Part shown: piece by piece, positions 13,101 to 24,799 of the stretch
Layout: every line of letters begins with the position of its first letter
Position numbering within the stretch: the stretch's first letter is position 1
DNA from: Daphnia carinata
Taxonomy: Eukaryota > Arthropoda > Branchiopoda > Diplostraca > Daphniidae
Assembly (NCBI RefSeq): GCF_022539665.2
Contig: NC_081335.1
Span: 868,001-932,000, forward strand
Length of the DNA stretch: 64,000 bases
Direction of reading: 5' to 3'
Position numbers and translations under genes: made by a program
The notes under the pieces: generated by a model
The model's input: only the letters and a program-made list of their open reading frames with translations
Told to the model about the DNA's origin: nothing
Database searches by the model: none

Positions 13101-13399
13101 GACAAGCGGAAAGTGTATTGCTTTCCCCTGAGGTGTATTGGTGTTGGTTCGTTGGAGCTTTAATAAACGAACGATGGTTACAATCATTGTATTATCCACA
13201 GTTAAAGTTCACTTTAAAACTGGAAATATTGGCACTCATCGAAGACACAGAACAGATCAACGTTAATATGACGTAATCCTGTTACATCTTAGCCGTTATA
13301 CTGCGTGTAGTAAGTAGGAAATGTCTACCAACAAAATGATTAATGTTTGCTAGATTTTCACTGATGCCATTGATGTCTTCCAAATGTTTGAACTACATG
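10140..13399. other. Non-coding stretch with no recognised gene
   Basis: Homopolymers are fewer here than in the preceding 10 kb. Open frames of 70-126 codons occur on both strands, but none shows a family motif or a convincing set of in-phase exons. A pyrimidine tract with AG at 10201-10202 is a possible acceptor for a short terminal exon of the upstream gene. The only clear structure is the direct repeat at 12725-13073. Confidence 0.5.
12725..13073. repeat. Imperfect direct repeat, two copies of about 100 bp, with a short tandem repeat between
   Basis: Copy A (12725-12825) and copy B (12972-13071) share the same order of blocks: GAAAACAAAGT, AGTGAC, CCTTTTT-like, TAGCG.ACTGGCGC.CTAGCGTT, CGGTGTATTT and AAAACGATTGACTTAAT. 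Between them, about 12928-12970, the unit AAAATAAGCCCGACC is repeated about three times with small changes. The copies differ by scattered substitutions and small indels, so this is an old duplication or a decayed repeat element. I cannot assign it to a family. Confidence 0.75.
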
Positions 13400-13625
13400 T
13401 TTGGCTGTTATCTATGGCAATCCGTTTTCCCCGAAAAAAAAAAAAAAAAATTTCGTCAAAAAAAAAAAAAAAAAACACACTTTTTTCTTTTTTTCCGACA
13501 CGTAGCCATCTACCGCTCAGACTCGTTATTACTGGCATAGGCAATTTCAGTCCATTGGATGCCATTCGCAGTTAGTTCACTAGCGTGGATGGAGAATAAC
13601 GCGTGGCTGGAGGAACAATTGAAAA

Positions 13626-14201
13626 ATGGATAAGATAATAAAACAAAAAAATGGTAAGTATAAACATTATTATATTGGTTTTCAATTATTAATTATTGTT
13701 TATTAGATCAAATTATGAAGCTACAGGCCCAGTTATTGGAACAACACAAAATATTAGATAACAACAAAGCTAAGGGTCGTAGGCCTAATACGTAATGATT
13801 CTATTTATTTGCTTTTATTCATTCGTGTTTTTTGGCTCAAATTTTGAGTCTACAAGCTCAGCTAAGGGAAAAGAACAAATTGGAACGGAACAGTTTCCAA
13901 ACAGTGAAGGAGGTTTTTCCAAACTCATCCCTAACTGAACATGAGGATGAATTGGCATTAGGCGAACACAGTCAGGTACCTAAATTTTTCAAATAAGAAT
14001 TCAAAATAAGTATAGAATTTTAACAAACAATTATTTATTGTTTAGTTATTCAGTCTACCACCTGACAGTGTGTTAAAGTTAAATTCTGTTAGTGCTGCAC
14101 TAAAAGAATTGTTAGTAATAAGTCCATGCAGCAAAGGAAGTGAACAATTGTGGGACCGTATTTGGGCTGAAAATGGGTGTGGTATGGAAACCCAGAAATA
14201 G
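13626..14201 (+). CDS. Small four-exon gene of unknown function, left palindrome copy
   Basis: I do not recognise the family. Exons 13626-13653, 13707-13791, 13849-13975 and 14046-14201 have GT..AG borders (GTAAGT, GTAATG, GTACCT donors) and join in phase to give 131 residues ending at TAG 14199-14201. The first 65 residues are Lys/Gln/Leu-rich with two LQAQL repeats and look like a coiled coil. They are followed by an acidic segment and a C-terminal part with the motifs SLPPDSVLKLN and EQLWDRIWAENGC. A 14-codon upstream frame (ATG 13589, stop 13631-13633) overlaps the chosen ATG. The same gene is present in the other arm on the opposite strand with every splice site kept, so the two copies converge on the spacer. 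Downstream open frames around 14470-14610 might be further exons. Confidence 0.6.
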
Positions 14202-15155
14202 CATGAGTTCAACATAAAACATGAATTAGGTACTTTTCGGTTTTTTATCTATCGAAAAAATATTTTTAATGCTATTATTTTGCATTCACAGAATTTTAGC
14301 AGGGGATCAAGTCAAGTCTGGAAGTGTTACAGGATGGAAGAGTCAGCCTAAAGTTGAAAAAACACTGAGAGTGCATTACCATTAAGGTATGAGGTAAAGT
14401 AATAGAGTATGCAAATTGTCTAATGAGAAGTACCATCTTGTGTGAATGAATCCTGTGTAACAGCAATTCTTTATAGTTCTGTCACAGCTAGAAGCCTCAA
14501 ATAATTCTGCTTCTCTTGCTAAAGAACAACTTGTCCTTTATGTTCACAGTGTTGGTGAAGCTGGGTACTTAAATGGCCCTAAAGATGTTTTAATTTTGCT
14601 GCCGTTGCAGAGATGAACATCAAACATGGACTCCTTAGGTATGAAAGGAATTTTCTTCAAATAATTTTGAATTTATGACGAAGAATTTCTCTTCCTTTTT
14701 GCCAACCAGGTGTAATCTACAAAAAAAATTTTATCCAATAGGAAAGGATTTTCAGCATACTGGGAACACAACTATAAACAATGCAACATTCTATGGGTGC
14801 TATTTTATCATTCAAGAGCCTTATACAATGATTTTCATCTGCAATTTGTATGGCCTTTCCCAAGCTTCTGCCAGAAGTTGAATCTATGAGTCATGTAAGT
14901 CACATGAGCAACAATTGAGATGCTTAATGGTGTTGTTTTTCTTTTCTCAGTATAGGTTAATAGTAACATTGGATCTGAAAAGATTCTTGGTTGGGGCAAG
15001 ACACTGAATAAATTGTAATGACTGAATGGATGACATGACATTTCTATACTTAATTCGGATTCCCGAGACGGTATTTTATATTTAAAAAATTGAAGTGCAT
15101 ATCTGGGCTCCCTTCCTTTCCGTAGCCCCGTTTCCCCTTGACTCGTAATAAGCCC

Positions 15156-15468
15156 GTAGGGGGTCATGCCCCTACTGTACGGTATATATAAAAACAACAT
15201 ATACCGAGGTTTGGAGGGCTCTGGCCGGAAAGGGGACGTGGATGTCTGCTTAGTCCGATGATGTGTTCACGGAGGGCTCTGTGGCTACCCACAAATCCGA
15301 ACTAAAGGTTAATCGCTCCTGTAAAAATGTTCCAAATCTTCAGCTCTTCTTCCGGCTTCTCTTAGCCAATCACCGGGTAATCTCCCCGGTGGGTCAACAA
15401 GGCAGTGTCTCCCCCTGCCTGGGTTGACGGCAACTTTTGAAAGGGCTATTGTGCCTTTTTAAAGTTGC
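15156..15468. other. Cluster of strong hairpins, possible structured RNA (left arm)
   Basis: Five inverted repeats follow each other: GTAGGGG/CCCCTAC (15156-15175), CGGTATAT/ATATACCG (15180-15206), CACCGGG/CCCGGTG (15371-15391), a two-part stem GTCAAC+AGGCAG with CTGCCT+GTTGAC (15393-15428), and GCAACTTT/AAAGTTGC with an inner AAAGG/GCCTTT pairing (15430-15468). The block is GC-richer than its surroundings and lacks a long reading frame. I could not match it to a snRNA, snoRNA or other known RNA. The strand is undecided. Confidence 0.45.
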
Positions 15469-15760
15469 AAAAATAATTGTAATGTGCAGAGAATTGTCAA
15501 TAAATTTTTTTTATAAAATATTTTATCCAAAACTTGTTTCTTTCATTGTCTGTGTTCGCTTTGTTCACACATTACATTTATCAATTTTTTTTTATTTAGC
15601 TTGCTCAATTCATCTTTATTGTTTTTGCCACCGTTGTATCGTTTATCTGTTAGTATTCAATTTGTTTTTTATTACACTTCTTGAATTCTTGAACTTAGAC
15701 AAGGAACAACGTGTAATACCTGGATATTATCTGAAGTAATTTTGTATTTATATATTGTTT

Positions 15761-15831
15761 TACTGGCATGGGAATCGATCCCCAGACATTCAGCGTGCAA
15801 CGCCGATGCTCTAACTTTGAGCTACGAGATA
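15761..15831 (-). other. tRNA-like element 1 (Ala-TGC-like), probably a pseudo-tRNA or tRNA-derived repeat
   Basis: Read on the minus strand there is a D arm (GCTC..AGAGC, A box-like), a five-pair anticodon stem TCGGC/GCTGA around loop GTTGCAC with anticodon TGC, and a B box-like GGATCGATTCC. The acceptor ends pair poorly and the T stem has mismatches, so it is unlikely to be a working tRNA gene. Confidence 0.55.
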
Positions 15832-15927
15832 TATCTAAATTTTTTATTATCGCATATCATATGTAATCGTCTAGGATGTTTATGCAGTCTTTCACAACTA
15901 TATGTTGATCTTTCTATTGCTTTCATA

Positions 15928-15999
15928 AGGTCCATAGCTCTGTGGTAGAGCATTCAGCTGCGATGACTGTTACCCTGGGTTCAAACCTTACTATATGTA
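15928..15999 (+). other. tRNA-like element 2
   Basis: It has an A box-like TAGCTCTGTGGTAGAGC forming a proper D arm and a B box-like GGTTCAAACC at the normal spacing of a tRNA gene. The anticodon stem does not pair well and no acceptor stem is visible, so this is a decayed tRNA or a tRNA-derived repeat head. Confidence 0.5.
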
Positions 16000-16113
16000 T
16001 AAAGATCTACATCTAAGTGGAAAAAAAATATTGCAGTAATGCATTTCAGTTTTATTCAAAGTGTAAATGCAAGTCCGCAAGTGACTAGAAAAAAGCCAAC
16101 TTGGCATTACATG

Positions 16114-16185
16114 ATTCATGGCTCATTGGTAGAGCATCGACGCGGTATGCCGAACATCCAGTGTTCGATCCCTGGATAATAATTG
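16114..16185 (+). other. tRNA-like element 3
   Basis: It has the D arm GCTCATTGGTAGAGC, an approximate anticodon stem TCGAC/GCCGA around GCGGTAT, and a T-arm-like hairpin CCAG..CTGG enclosing TTCGAT. The acceptor stem is not complementary. Like its two neighbours, it keeps polymerase III-type internal boxes but not a full cloverleaf. Confidence 0.5.
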
Positions 16186-16432
16186 AATGCGAGAACGAAT
16201 AGGAAATAGGAAAATAGGAACGAAAAATAGTAAACGATAAACCAATGGAAACCATGCTTACCATCAAAGGTGGCATAAACAATATATGTGAATTGAGCAA
16301 GCTAACTAAAAAAAAATTGATAAATGTAATGTGTGAACAAAGCGAACACAGACAATGAAAGAAACAAGTTTTGGATAAAATATTTTATAAAAAAAATTTA
16401 TTGACAATTCTCTGCACATTACAATTATTTTT

Positions 16433-16745
16433 GCAACTTTAAAAAGGCACAATAGCCCTTTCAAAAGTTGCCGTCAACCCAGGCAGGGGGAGACACTGCC
16501 TTGTTGACCCACCGGGGAGATTACCCGGTGATTGGCTAAGAGAAGCCGGAAGAAGAGCTGAAGATTTGGAACATTTTTACAGGAGCGATTAACCTTTAGT
16601 TCGGATTTGTGGGTAGCCACAGAGCCCTCCGTGAACACATCATCGGACTAAGCAGACATCCACGTCCCCTTTCCGGCCAGAGCCCTCCAAACCTCGGTAT
16701 ATGTTGTTTTTATATATACCGTACAGTAGGGGCATGACCCCCTAC
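16433..16745. other. Cluster of strong hairpins, possible structured RNA (right arm)
   Basis: Mirror copy of the hairpin block at 15156-15468; all five stems are preserved because the two arms are identical here. Function unknown. Confidence 0.45.
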
Positions 16746-17699
16746 GGGCTTATTACGAGTCAAGGGGAAACGGGGCTACGGAAAGGAAGGGAGCCCAGAT
16801 ATGCACTTCAATTTTTTAAATATAAAATACCGTCTCGGGAATCCGAATTAAGTATAGAAATGTCATGTCATCCATTCAGTCATTACAATTTATTCAGTGT
16901 CTTGCCCCAACCAAGAATCTTTTCAGATCCAATGTTACTATTAACCTATACTGAGAAAAGAAAAACAACACCATTAAGCATCTCAATTGTTGCTCATGTG
17001 ACTTACATGACTCATAGATTCAACTTCTGGCAGAAGCTTGGGAAAGGCCATACAAATTGCAGATGAAAATCATTGTATAAGGCTCTTGAATGATAAAATA
17101 GCACCCATAGAATGTTGCATTGTTTATAGTTGTGTTCCCAGTATGCTGAAAATCCTTTCCTATTGGATAAAATTTTTTTTGTAGATTACACCTGGTTGGC
17201 AAAAAGGAAGAGAAATTCTTCGTCATAAATTCAAAATTATTTGAAGAAAATTCCTTTCATACCTAAGGAGTCCATGTTTGATGTTCATCTCTGCAACGGC
17301 AGCAAAATTAAAACATCTTTAGGGCCATTTAAGTACCCAGCTTCACCAACACTGTGAACATAAAGGACAAGTTGTTCTTTAGCAAGAGAAGCAGAATTAT
17401 TTGAGGCTTCTAGCTGTGACAGAACTATAAAGAATTGCTGTTACACAGGATTCATTCACACAAGATGGTACTTCTCATTAGACAATTTGCATACTCTATT
17501 ACTTTACCTCATACCTTAATGGTAATGCACTCTCAGTGTTTTTTCAACTTTAGGCTGACTCTTCCATCCTGTAACACTTCCAGACTTGACTTGATCCCCT
17601 GCTAAAATTCTGTGAATGCAAAATAATAGCATTAAAAATATTTTTTCGATAGATAAAAAACCGAAAAGTACCTAATTCATGTTTTATGTTGAACTCATG

Positions 17700-18275
17700 C
17701 TATTTCTGGGTTTCCATACCACACCCATTTTCAGCCCAAATACGGTCCCACAATTGTTCACTTCCTTTGCTGCATGGACTTATTACTAACAATTCTTTTA
17801 GTGCAGCACTAACAGAATTTAACTTTAACACACTGTCAGGTGGTAGACTGAATAACTAAACAATAAATAATTGTTTGTTAAAATTCTATACTTATTTTGA
17901 ATTCTTATTTGAAAAATTTAGGTACCTGACTGTGTTCGCCTAATGCCAATTCATCCTCATGTTCAGTTAGGGATGAGTTTGGAAAAACCTCCTTCACTGT
18001 TTGGAAACTGTTCCGTTCCAATTTGTTCTTTTCCCTTAGCTGAGCTTGTAGACTCAAAATTTGAGCCAAAAAACACGAATGAATAAAAGCAAATAAATAG
18101 AATCATTACGTATTAGGCCTACGACCCTTAGCTTTGTTGTTATCTAATATTTTGTGTTGTTCCAATAACTGGGCCTGTAGCTTCATAATTTGATCTAATA
18201 AACAATAATTAATAATTGAAAACCAATATAATAATGTTTATACTTACCATTTTTTTGTTTTATTATCTTATCCAT
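17700..18275 (-). CDS. Small four-exon gene of unknown function, right palindrome copy
   Basis: Exons on the minus strand are 18275-18248, 18194-18110, 18052-17926 and 17855-17700. Start, stop and splice sites are the exact mirror of the left copy, so it encodes the same 131-residue protein with an N-terminal Gln/Leu/Lys-rich coiled-coil-like part. No disabling change is visible. Whether either or both copies are expressed cannot be judged from sequence. Confidence 0.6.
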
Positions 18276-19173
18276 TTTTCAATTGTTCCTCCAGCCACGC
18301 GTTATTCTCCATCCACGCTAGTGAACTAACTGCGAATGGCATCCAATGGACTGAAATTGCCTATGCCAGTAATAACGAGTCTGAGCGGTAGATGGCTACG
18401 TATCGGAAAAAAAGAAGAGTGTTTTTTTTTTTTTTCGGGGAAAACGGATTGCCATAGTTATCCGCCAAATCTTTGACTACTTTTCTAATCTGCTGACAAA
18501 AGAGCTTTTGAAATTAATATTACTTCATTCTAGTAAATGGGAAAACATGTATTGAAAATGCTCCACACTTTCGGTTGCCGAAACAGAAGAAAAACGTTCA
18601 TCATCTAGTCATATTCATCATAAAGTTTGAATTACCATTCTCGAAGACACGTTCCAATAAGATGACGCATTTACGGGTATGAGGTTGGTGGTGAACAAGG
18701 TGGAACTCGCAATGAGTTTGTAGCTTAACTGCGGAGGAAAGAGTGGAGGTGGCGCGCTTTTCTTTCCGAAAATAACGTGAACAATGGCAACAGCAGCAGC
18801 AGCATTTCCCGCATTATCAAAAATAAAAAAAATCCTGGAATAAAAAGATGTGGGGAAGGATCAAGGAAAGAGAGGGTAAGGGAAAAAGAGGAAAGCTCAA
18901 TCCTTATAGTGTACACAACATGAGAATAAGGACGCTTAATTGTACTGCATCACGATCGTAGTCTCCCGAGTAGATTTAACATGCCAATTGCTTCACATAA
19001 ACCTCTGCAAGTCCAGTTTTAGTGGTCAATCAAAGAGTGGATACATTCAAACAAACTTTTCTTGGCATTTCTTTTTTTTCTATCTTTTTCTTTTTTTTTT
19101 TGTTTAGCATTTAACACTTTTTCAAAATTTTTCAGCAATGAAATAGAAAGGTTGGGCAGGCTTATCTGTCCAG

Positions 19174-20967
<1,794 letters not shown>

Positions 20968-21945
20968 TTTGGTAGTGGTTTTTGCAATAATATAAAAAAT
21001 GTGGATAAGACCGACTCTCTACACACCGGCTGTGACTGGAGCAGCTCACTTTTTTTCTCTGCGCTGGCGATGCTTGGTACTAACCAGTAAACGCCATCTG
21101 CTGGTAAATTTGAATACTACGTGGCGTGTTTACGTTGGATGTGGACAAAATTCGTGGAAAAACATTGCAAATTTGCTCAATCATGATAACTCTCACATGA
21201 TAAAAAACAAAGCCGGACATTCATTGAGCATAGTTTAATTTCCGTGAAAAAACAGTTCGTTTAATCAGTTAAAGCTTTTTTTGTTCGGAAAATTGTTTGG
21301 TAACAAAAAAAAATCGCAGATCAAAGCGTATATGCTAGAAGCTGTTCGCCACGGAGGAAGAATTGGTACTTAGAAAAAAAAACACTGGGAAACAAAAATA
21401 AAATAAACAGGAGTTAACGATAAAAATTTTAAAACAGGATTGCTTGTGATGGCAACCACGCGTTGTATTTTGTTATTTGAATTGTTCCCTAGAGCCTCCA
21501 TCTATCAGTTACTCTTCTAACTAGTCCTCCAACGCCATCTATCCAAATAGTTAATTAGAAAATGAGTTTACTGCAGATTACAAACCGGTAAAAGAATTAC
21601 TAGATGTTTTGATAGAAAATTACACAATGGTTCAAAGCCAAACACGAAAAATAGGGCACTAATCTACGTTATTTTTTCTTACTTTTTCATTTTTCTCTGT
21701 TCTTTCCGAGCTTCGAAAAGCATTCCTATCGATACATCCAATCGAGGTTGAACCAATTACATGAACATAATCAGATACATCGGAACAATTGTAATGTTGC
21801 AGTTAAAGACATTCATGAATGGGACGACCACGCGAGGAATAGTGCCGTCAATCAAATGAGATTAAGCATGTAAGTTGTAAAGATAAATAAAGAATAAAAA
21901 AATTGGACTTTGTCATGGGATAAACTGTACGTTAGACGTAATAGG
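20968..21945. other. Intergenic region upstream of Anp32
   Basis: No gene is recognised. It holds the Anp32 5' flank with a CTCF-like motif at 21092-21104, a related CGCCATCTATCC at 21533-21544, and A/T-rich sequence. It probably also includes the 3' UTR of the small gene that ends at 21946. Confidence 0.5.
21092..21104 (-). promoter_or_regulatory. CTCF-like motif upstream of Anp32
   Basis: On the minus strand this reads CCAGCAGATGGCG, which fits the CTCF core consensus CCASYAGRKGGCR. It lies about 125 bp upstream of the Anp32 start codon. Binding is not shown; this is a motif match only. Confidence 0.4.
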
Positions 21946-22883
21946 CTACTTGGGTGCTTCAATGCCCAAGACGCAACCACGAGCCGACCTGAATGACGTA
22001 ACAAACATTTGGAATATGGTAACCATGTAATTTAAAAAAATAAATTATGCATACCAAAGTAACGTGAGTATCTGCTGACGAAGAGTTCGAATATATTCAT
22101 CGGTCAAAAGTAGGTCTTCTCGGGTACGTTTATGACACGTGTGTCTCTTCATTTTGATGACGCAATGAAGGAAATTCTATTTTAAACAAGACATTTATCA
22201 CTTTATCAGTCTTGCGGTTTGGATGTACGAGTTATACTTCTCGGATGCGACACTTTTGATTCAAAGGCAAATCATTCTCGGCGAAACCTTCAATCACGGC
22301 CGATCCGCATTTTTGCAATATTTTGGCATGACACAACTCTGACAACCATATAAATAACGATTGTCATTTACCAACAATTAACACAAAGCTTAACTATTTT
22401 TACCTTTAAGAGAATTCTCGTCTTCTTCACTTCGATTCATATGGGGTCCATCCATTTCGTTTGGTTGTTGATCGTTAACAATCCCAGCTGAGTTCGTTTG
22501 CCTTTCAGTTAACGCCGCCATTTGTTGACTTTCTCTCAATCTATCGGACACAATCAGTCAAAGAAAAAAAAGAAACCCAAACATTTTATTGGCTCTGTTA
22601 CAACCGTCATTTTGATGGTTTCTCGCGTTGCCCCGTCAACGAGAAATAACAGAAGGTACCTGCGAAGGGCAGTGTGCATGTCGGGCACGTTATTGTTGCT
22701 GAGCGAACGCGATCTCGGAGAATAAAGGAGACGCGAAGCTCTGCCGCTATTAGGGTCGGTGTGTTGGTGACGATGATTGTGATGTTGGGCGCGTTTGTCG
22801 GGAGCAGGATGACCTAGCAATTCCGTGGTCAATCCAGCCATCAGCACCACAATGATAGGAATTGTAACGACCGTCGTCTTCAT
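21946..22883 (-). CDS. Secreted cysteine-containing protein of unknown family
   Basis: Five coding exons on the minus strand, 22883-22660, 22540-22404, 22338-22238, 22176-22055 and 21988-21946, join in phase to give 208 residues. It begins MKTTVVTIPIIVVLMAGLTT, a clear signal peptide, followed by a His-rich segment, a Ser/Arg-rich segment and an Asn/Glu-rich linker. The C-terminal 90 residues are helical-looking with six cysteines (ELCHAKILQKC, NQKC, FLHC, RHTC and a final GC), suggesting disulphides. An acceptor at 22894-22895 just before the ATG implies a 5' non-coding exon upstream. An in-frame TAA right after exon 3 would give a shorter form if its GTATAA donor is skipped. I do not recognise the family. 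The last exon is the least certain. Confidence 0.65.
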
Positions 22884-22893
22884 TTCTTCCTTT

Positions 22894-23992
22894 CTGCACA
22901 CAACAACAAAAAAACAAGCGTAAATCGATGTAATTTACAGTTGCAACAGTGGGAAAAACGAGGGGAAAAAACCGGTCTGTGATGACGCACGAAGTCTATT
23001 CTAATGATCTTGAAGATGCGACGAGATGCTCGGAGCATACATTTGCTTCCATCTTTTACGTTTGTACCGACACGTCAAAAAACCGCCTATAATCACATTT
23101 ACAACTTCTATTTCTCCCAATTCCTACCCCTCAGGAATTGTGTGAAGATGCGAAATTTCGATGGAAACACGTCGAGACGTGACTGTTTTTCCCAAGAAAA
23201 CAGAAAATAATGTCGAAATGCCAAAAAAAAAAAAAAGAGGAATCCACCCACTTATATTCTTAACCTTCAAAGAATTGCCAACGGAGGGGGCTCCAAGCCA
23301 TAATGATACCCTTTTTCTTTGGTATGTGGGGCACAGGGGGGGGGGGGGGGGGGGGGGGGGATGCGGAACACAAGAAAGGTCACGGATTTCGAAATGAAAG
23401 GTGAAAGGGTAGCGGAGTCACAGTACCTGTTCGATGTAGAAGATCCGGCTCATGCGAATGTCGCAGTGAATATGAAGAATAATTCCACGGTTCTCACGTG
23501 GTTTATAAGAAAACGGACAGGCTCCGCCTACTCGTCATCTGTCGACCGAAGACCTGTCCATTTTTCGTTGTGCGCCCGCCACCAATGAAATGTCACTTTC
23601 TCTTCTTCGCCTATTTTCAGGGCCTTCGCACTATCAATGGGGATGATCTATATTTAAAATGTAATGTCTTCTCAATGAAAAAGAAAAAAAAAAAAGGTCA
23701 GACAGTGACCATGAATGATACAAAAATAGAGTCTGAGTCGTCCAATTTGGCAAGGAATTTCGATGACGTAGGTCCAATGATCTTCCCTCGTGATAAAACT
23801 CTTTCAAACAGAGTTACTTATGGCCAGAAAGAAACATTGGTGGCATGCTACATGGATGTATATTTATACATATTTGTAACTTTTTTTTTTGTAACTACAA
23901 CGGAATGCTGCGTGAGGACTTGTGACTGCGTGAAGAAATGCAACAGGAATTTTAAACGGCACGACTCGTTCAGTAAAGGACATCCATTACAT
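22894..23992. other. Region between the two secreted-protein genes
   Basis: It probably contains the 5' UTR exon and promoter of the 21946-22883 gene and the 3' UTR of the gene ending at 23993. I see no coding exon. A 25-base G run at 23336-23360 is the most striking element. Confidence 0.45.
23336..23360 (+). repeat. Poly-G run of 25 bases
   Basis: An uninterrupted G tract is visible. Such a run could fold into G-quadruplexes and is a common site of sequencing length error. Confidence 0.9.
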
Positions 23993-24504
23993 TTACAACA
24001 GTTTGTGGCTGGCCAGAGCTCTCAACAATGACTGGTTGGCTTGCTGGAGTGAATGCTGTTTATTGACTCCAATCATCCGGGGAACAGATGTGTTTGGATC
24101 GCTAACCAAGTCAACATCGTCATTAAACATCATTTCAGCCACACTGGAACTTTTCTTGTATCGGGCACCGTCTCCCGTTCGAACGCAATCGTCGTACGTT
24201 CGGAGTAAGGATCGCAGTTGACTGCCGGCCTTCGTGTCCGATTCAATGAAACGCATCAATTGATAAGGACTGAAATCGGCTGCGAAAAGTTCCACGTGTT
24301 CCAGGTGAATAATATTTGAAAAATCGAGTACGTATATGAAAAGTGGAACTTACCGAATTCACGAGCGTAAGAGATGACGGCCACTAATGGATTCGGTCCG
24401 CAACCATCTGAACTCTGACGGGCCTCCACTTGGTGATGGGCGGGCAGGCCAGCTACGGATAGAACCAATAGCATTGCATGCATGGATACCACGACAGCAA
24501 ACAT
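23993..24504 (-). CDS. Small secreted protein of unknown family, 145 residues
   Basis: Two coding exons, 24504-24354 and 24279-23993, join in phase (GTAAGT donor, TTCGCAG acceptor). The ATG sits directly after a CAG acceptor, so a separate 5' UTR exon is expected near 24570-24635, matching a donor-like ACAGTAAGG there. The protein starts with a hydrophobic signal (MHAMLLVLSVAGL). The mature part has two cysteines (DGCG and YDDCV) and the motifs ISYAREFADFSPYQLMRF and QSLLRALASHKLL. It lies tandem to another secreted-protein gene, but I see no clear similarity between them. No family is recognised; a lineage-specific secreted protein or a peptide precursor are both possible. Confidence 0.65.
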
Positions 24505-24656
24505 CTGAGAAACAGCAGAAATTTAATTACCGTAACACATTTTAATGTAAATTAAATTATACCTTACTGTGTAGAATATGTGGGCTGATTTTTTAGGGGT
24601 CGTTTGGCTTGTCCGGCGGATTGATGTCGTGTGCAGTGTCCGCTCGATGTCGTCCG

Positions 24657-24665
24657 TTTTTATAT
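24657..24665 (-). promoter_or_regulatory. TATA box of the 23993-24504 gene
   Basis: On the minus strand the sequence reads CTGTATATAAAAACGG, a strong TATA element. It lies about 150 bp upstream of the start codon, and a start of transcription about 30 bp downstream (near 24630) would fit the inferred 5' UTR exon and intron. Confidence 0.6.
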
Positions 24666-24799
24666 ACAGTACCTGTTGCTACTTGAGGTAATTGGACGGG
24701 AGTAATGAAGCACTCGATAGGATTGGAACTGTTAACTGTTCCCAGTCCTATCTAATGAATGATTGGCTACAGGTAGAACGCAATCAAGGTAGCGGATGA

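Larger units (their letters stand above)
13400..15640 (+). repeat. Left arm of a large inverted repeat
   Basis: This segment is repeated in inverted orientation at 16262-18470. From about 13590 to 15600 the arms keep a fixed coordinate sum of 31901, so there are no indels, and every stretch I compared was identical. At both margins similarity falls but remains visible. On the outer side the poly-A tracts near 13434-13474 differ in length, and beyond about 15605 the inner side shows substitutions. The arm holds a four-exon gene (13626-14201), a block of hairpins (15156-15468) and open sequence between them. Confidence 0.95.
16262..18470 (-). repeat. Right arm of the large inverted repeat
   Basis: This is the reverse complement of 13400-15640. 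It contains the second copy of the small four-exon gene and of the hairpin cluster. Its outer edge near 18420-18470 still resembles the left outer edge but with substitutions and a shorter poly-T/A tract; the inner edge (16262-16300) likewise resembles 15605-15640 with substitutions. The spacer between the arms is about 620 bp. Confidence 0.95.
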
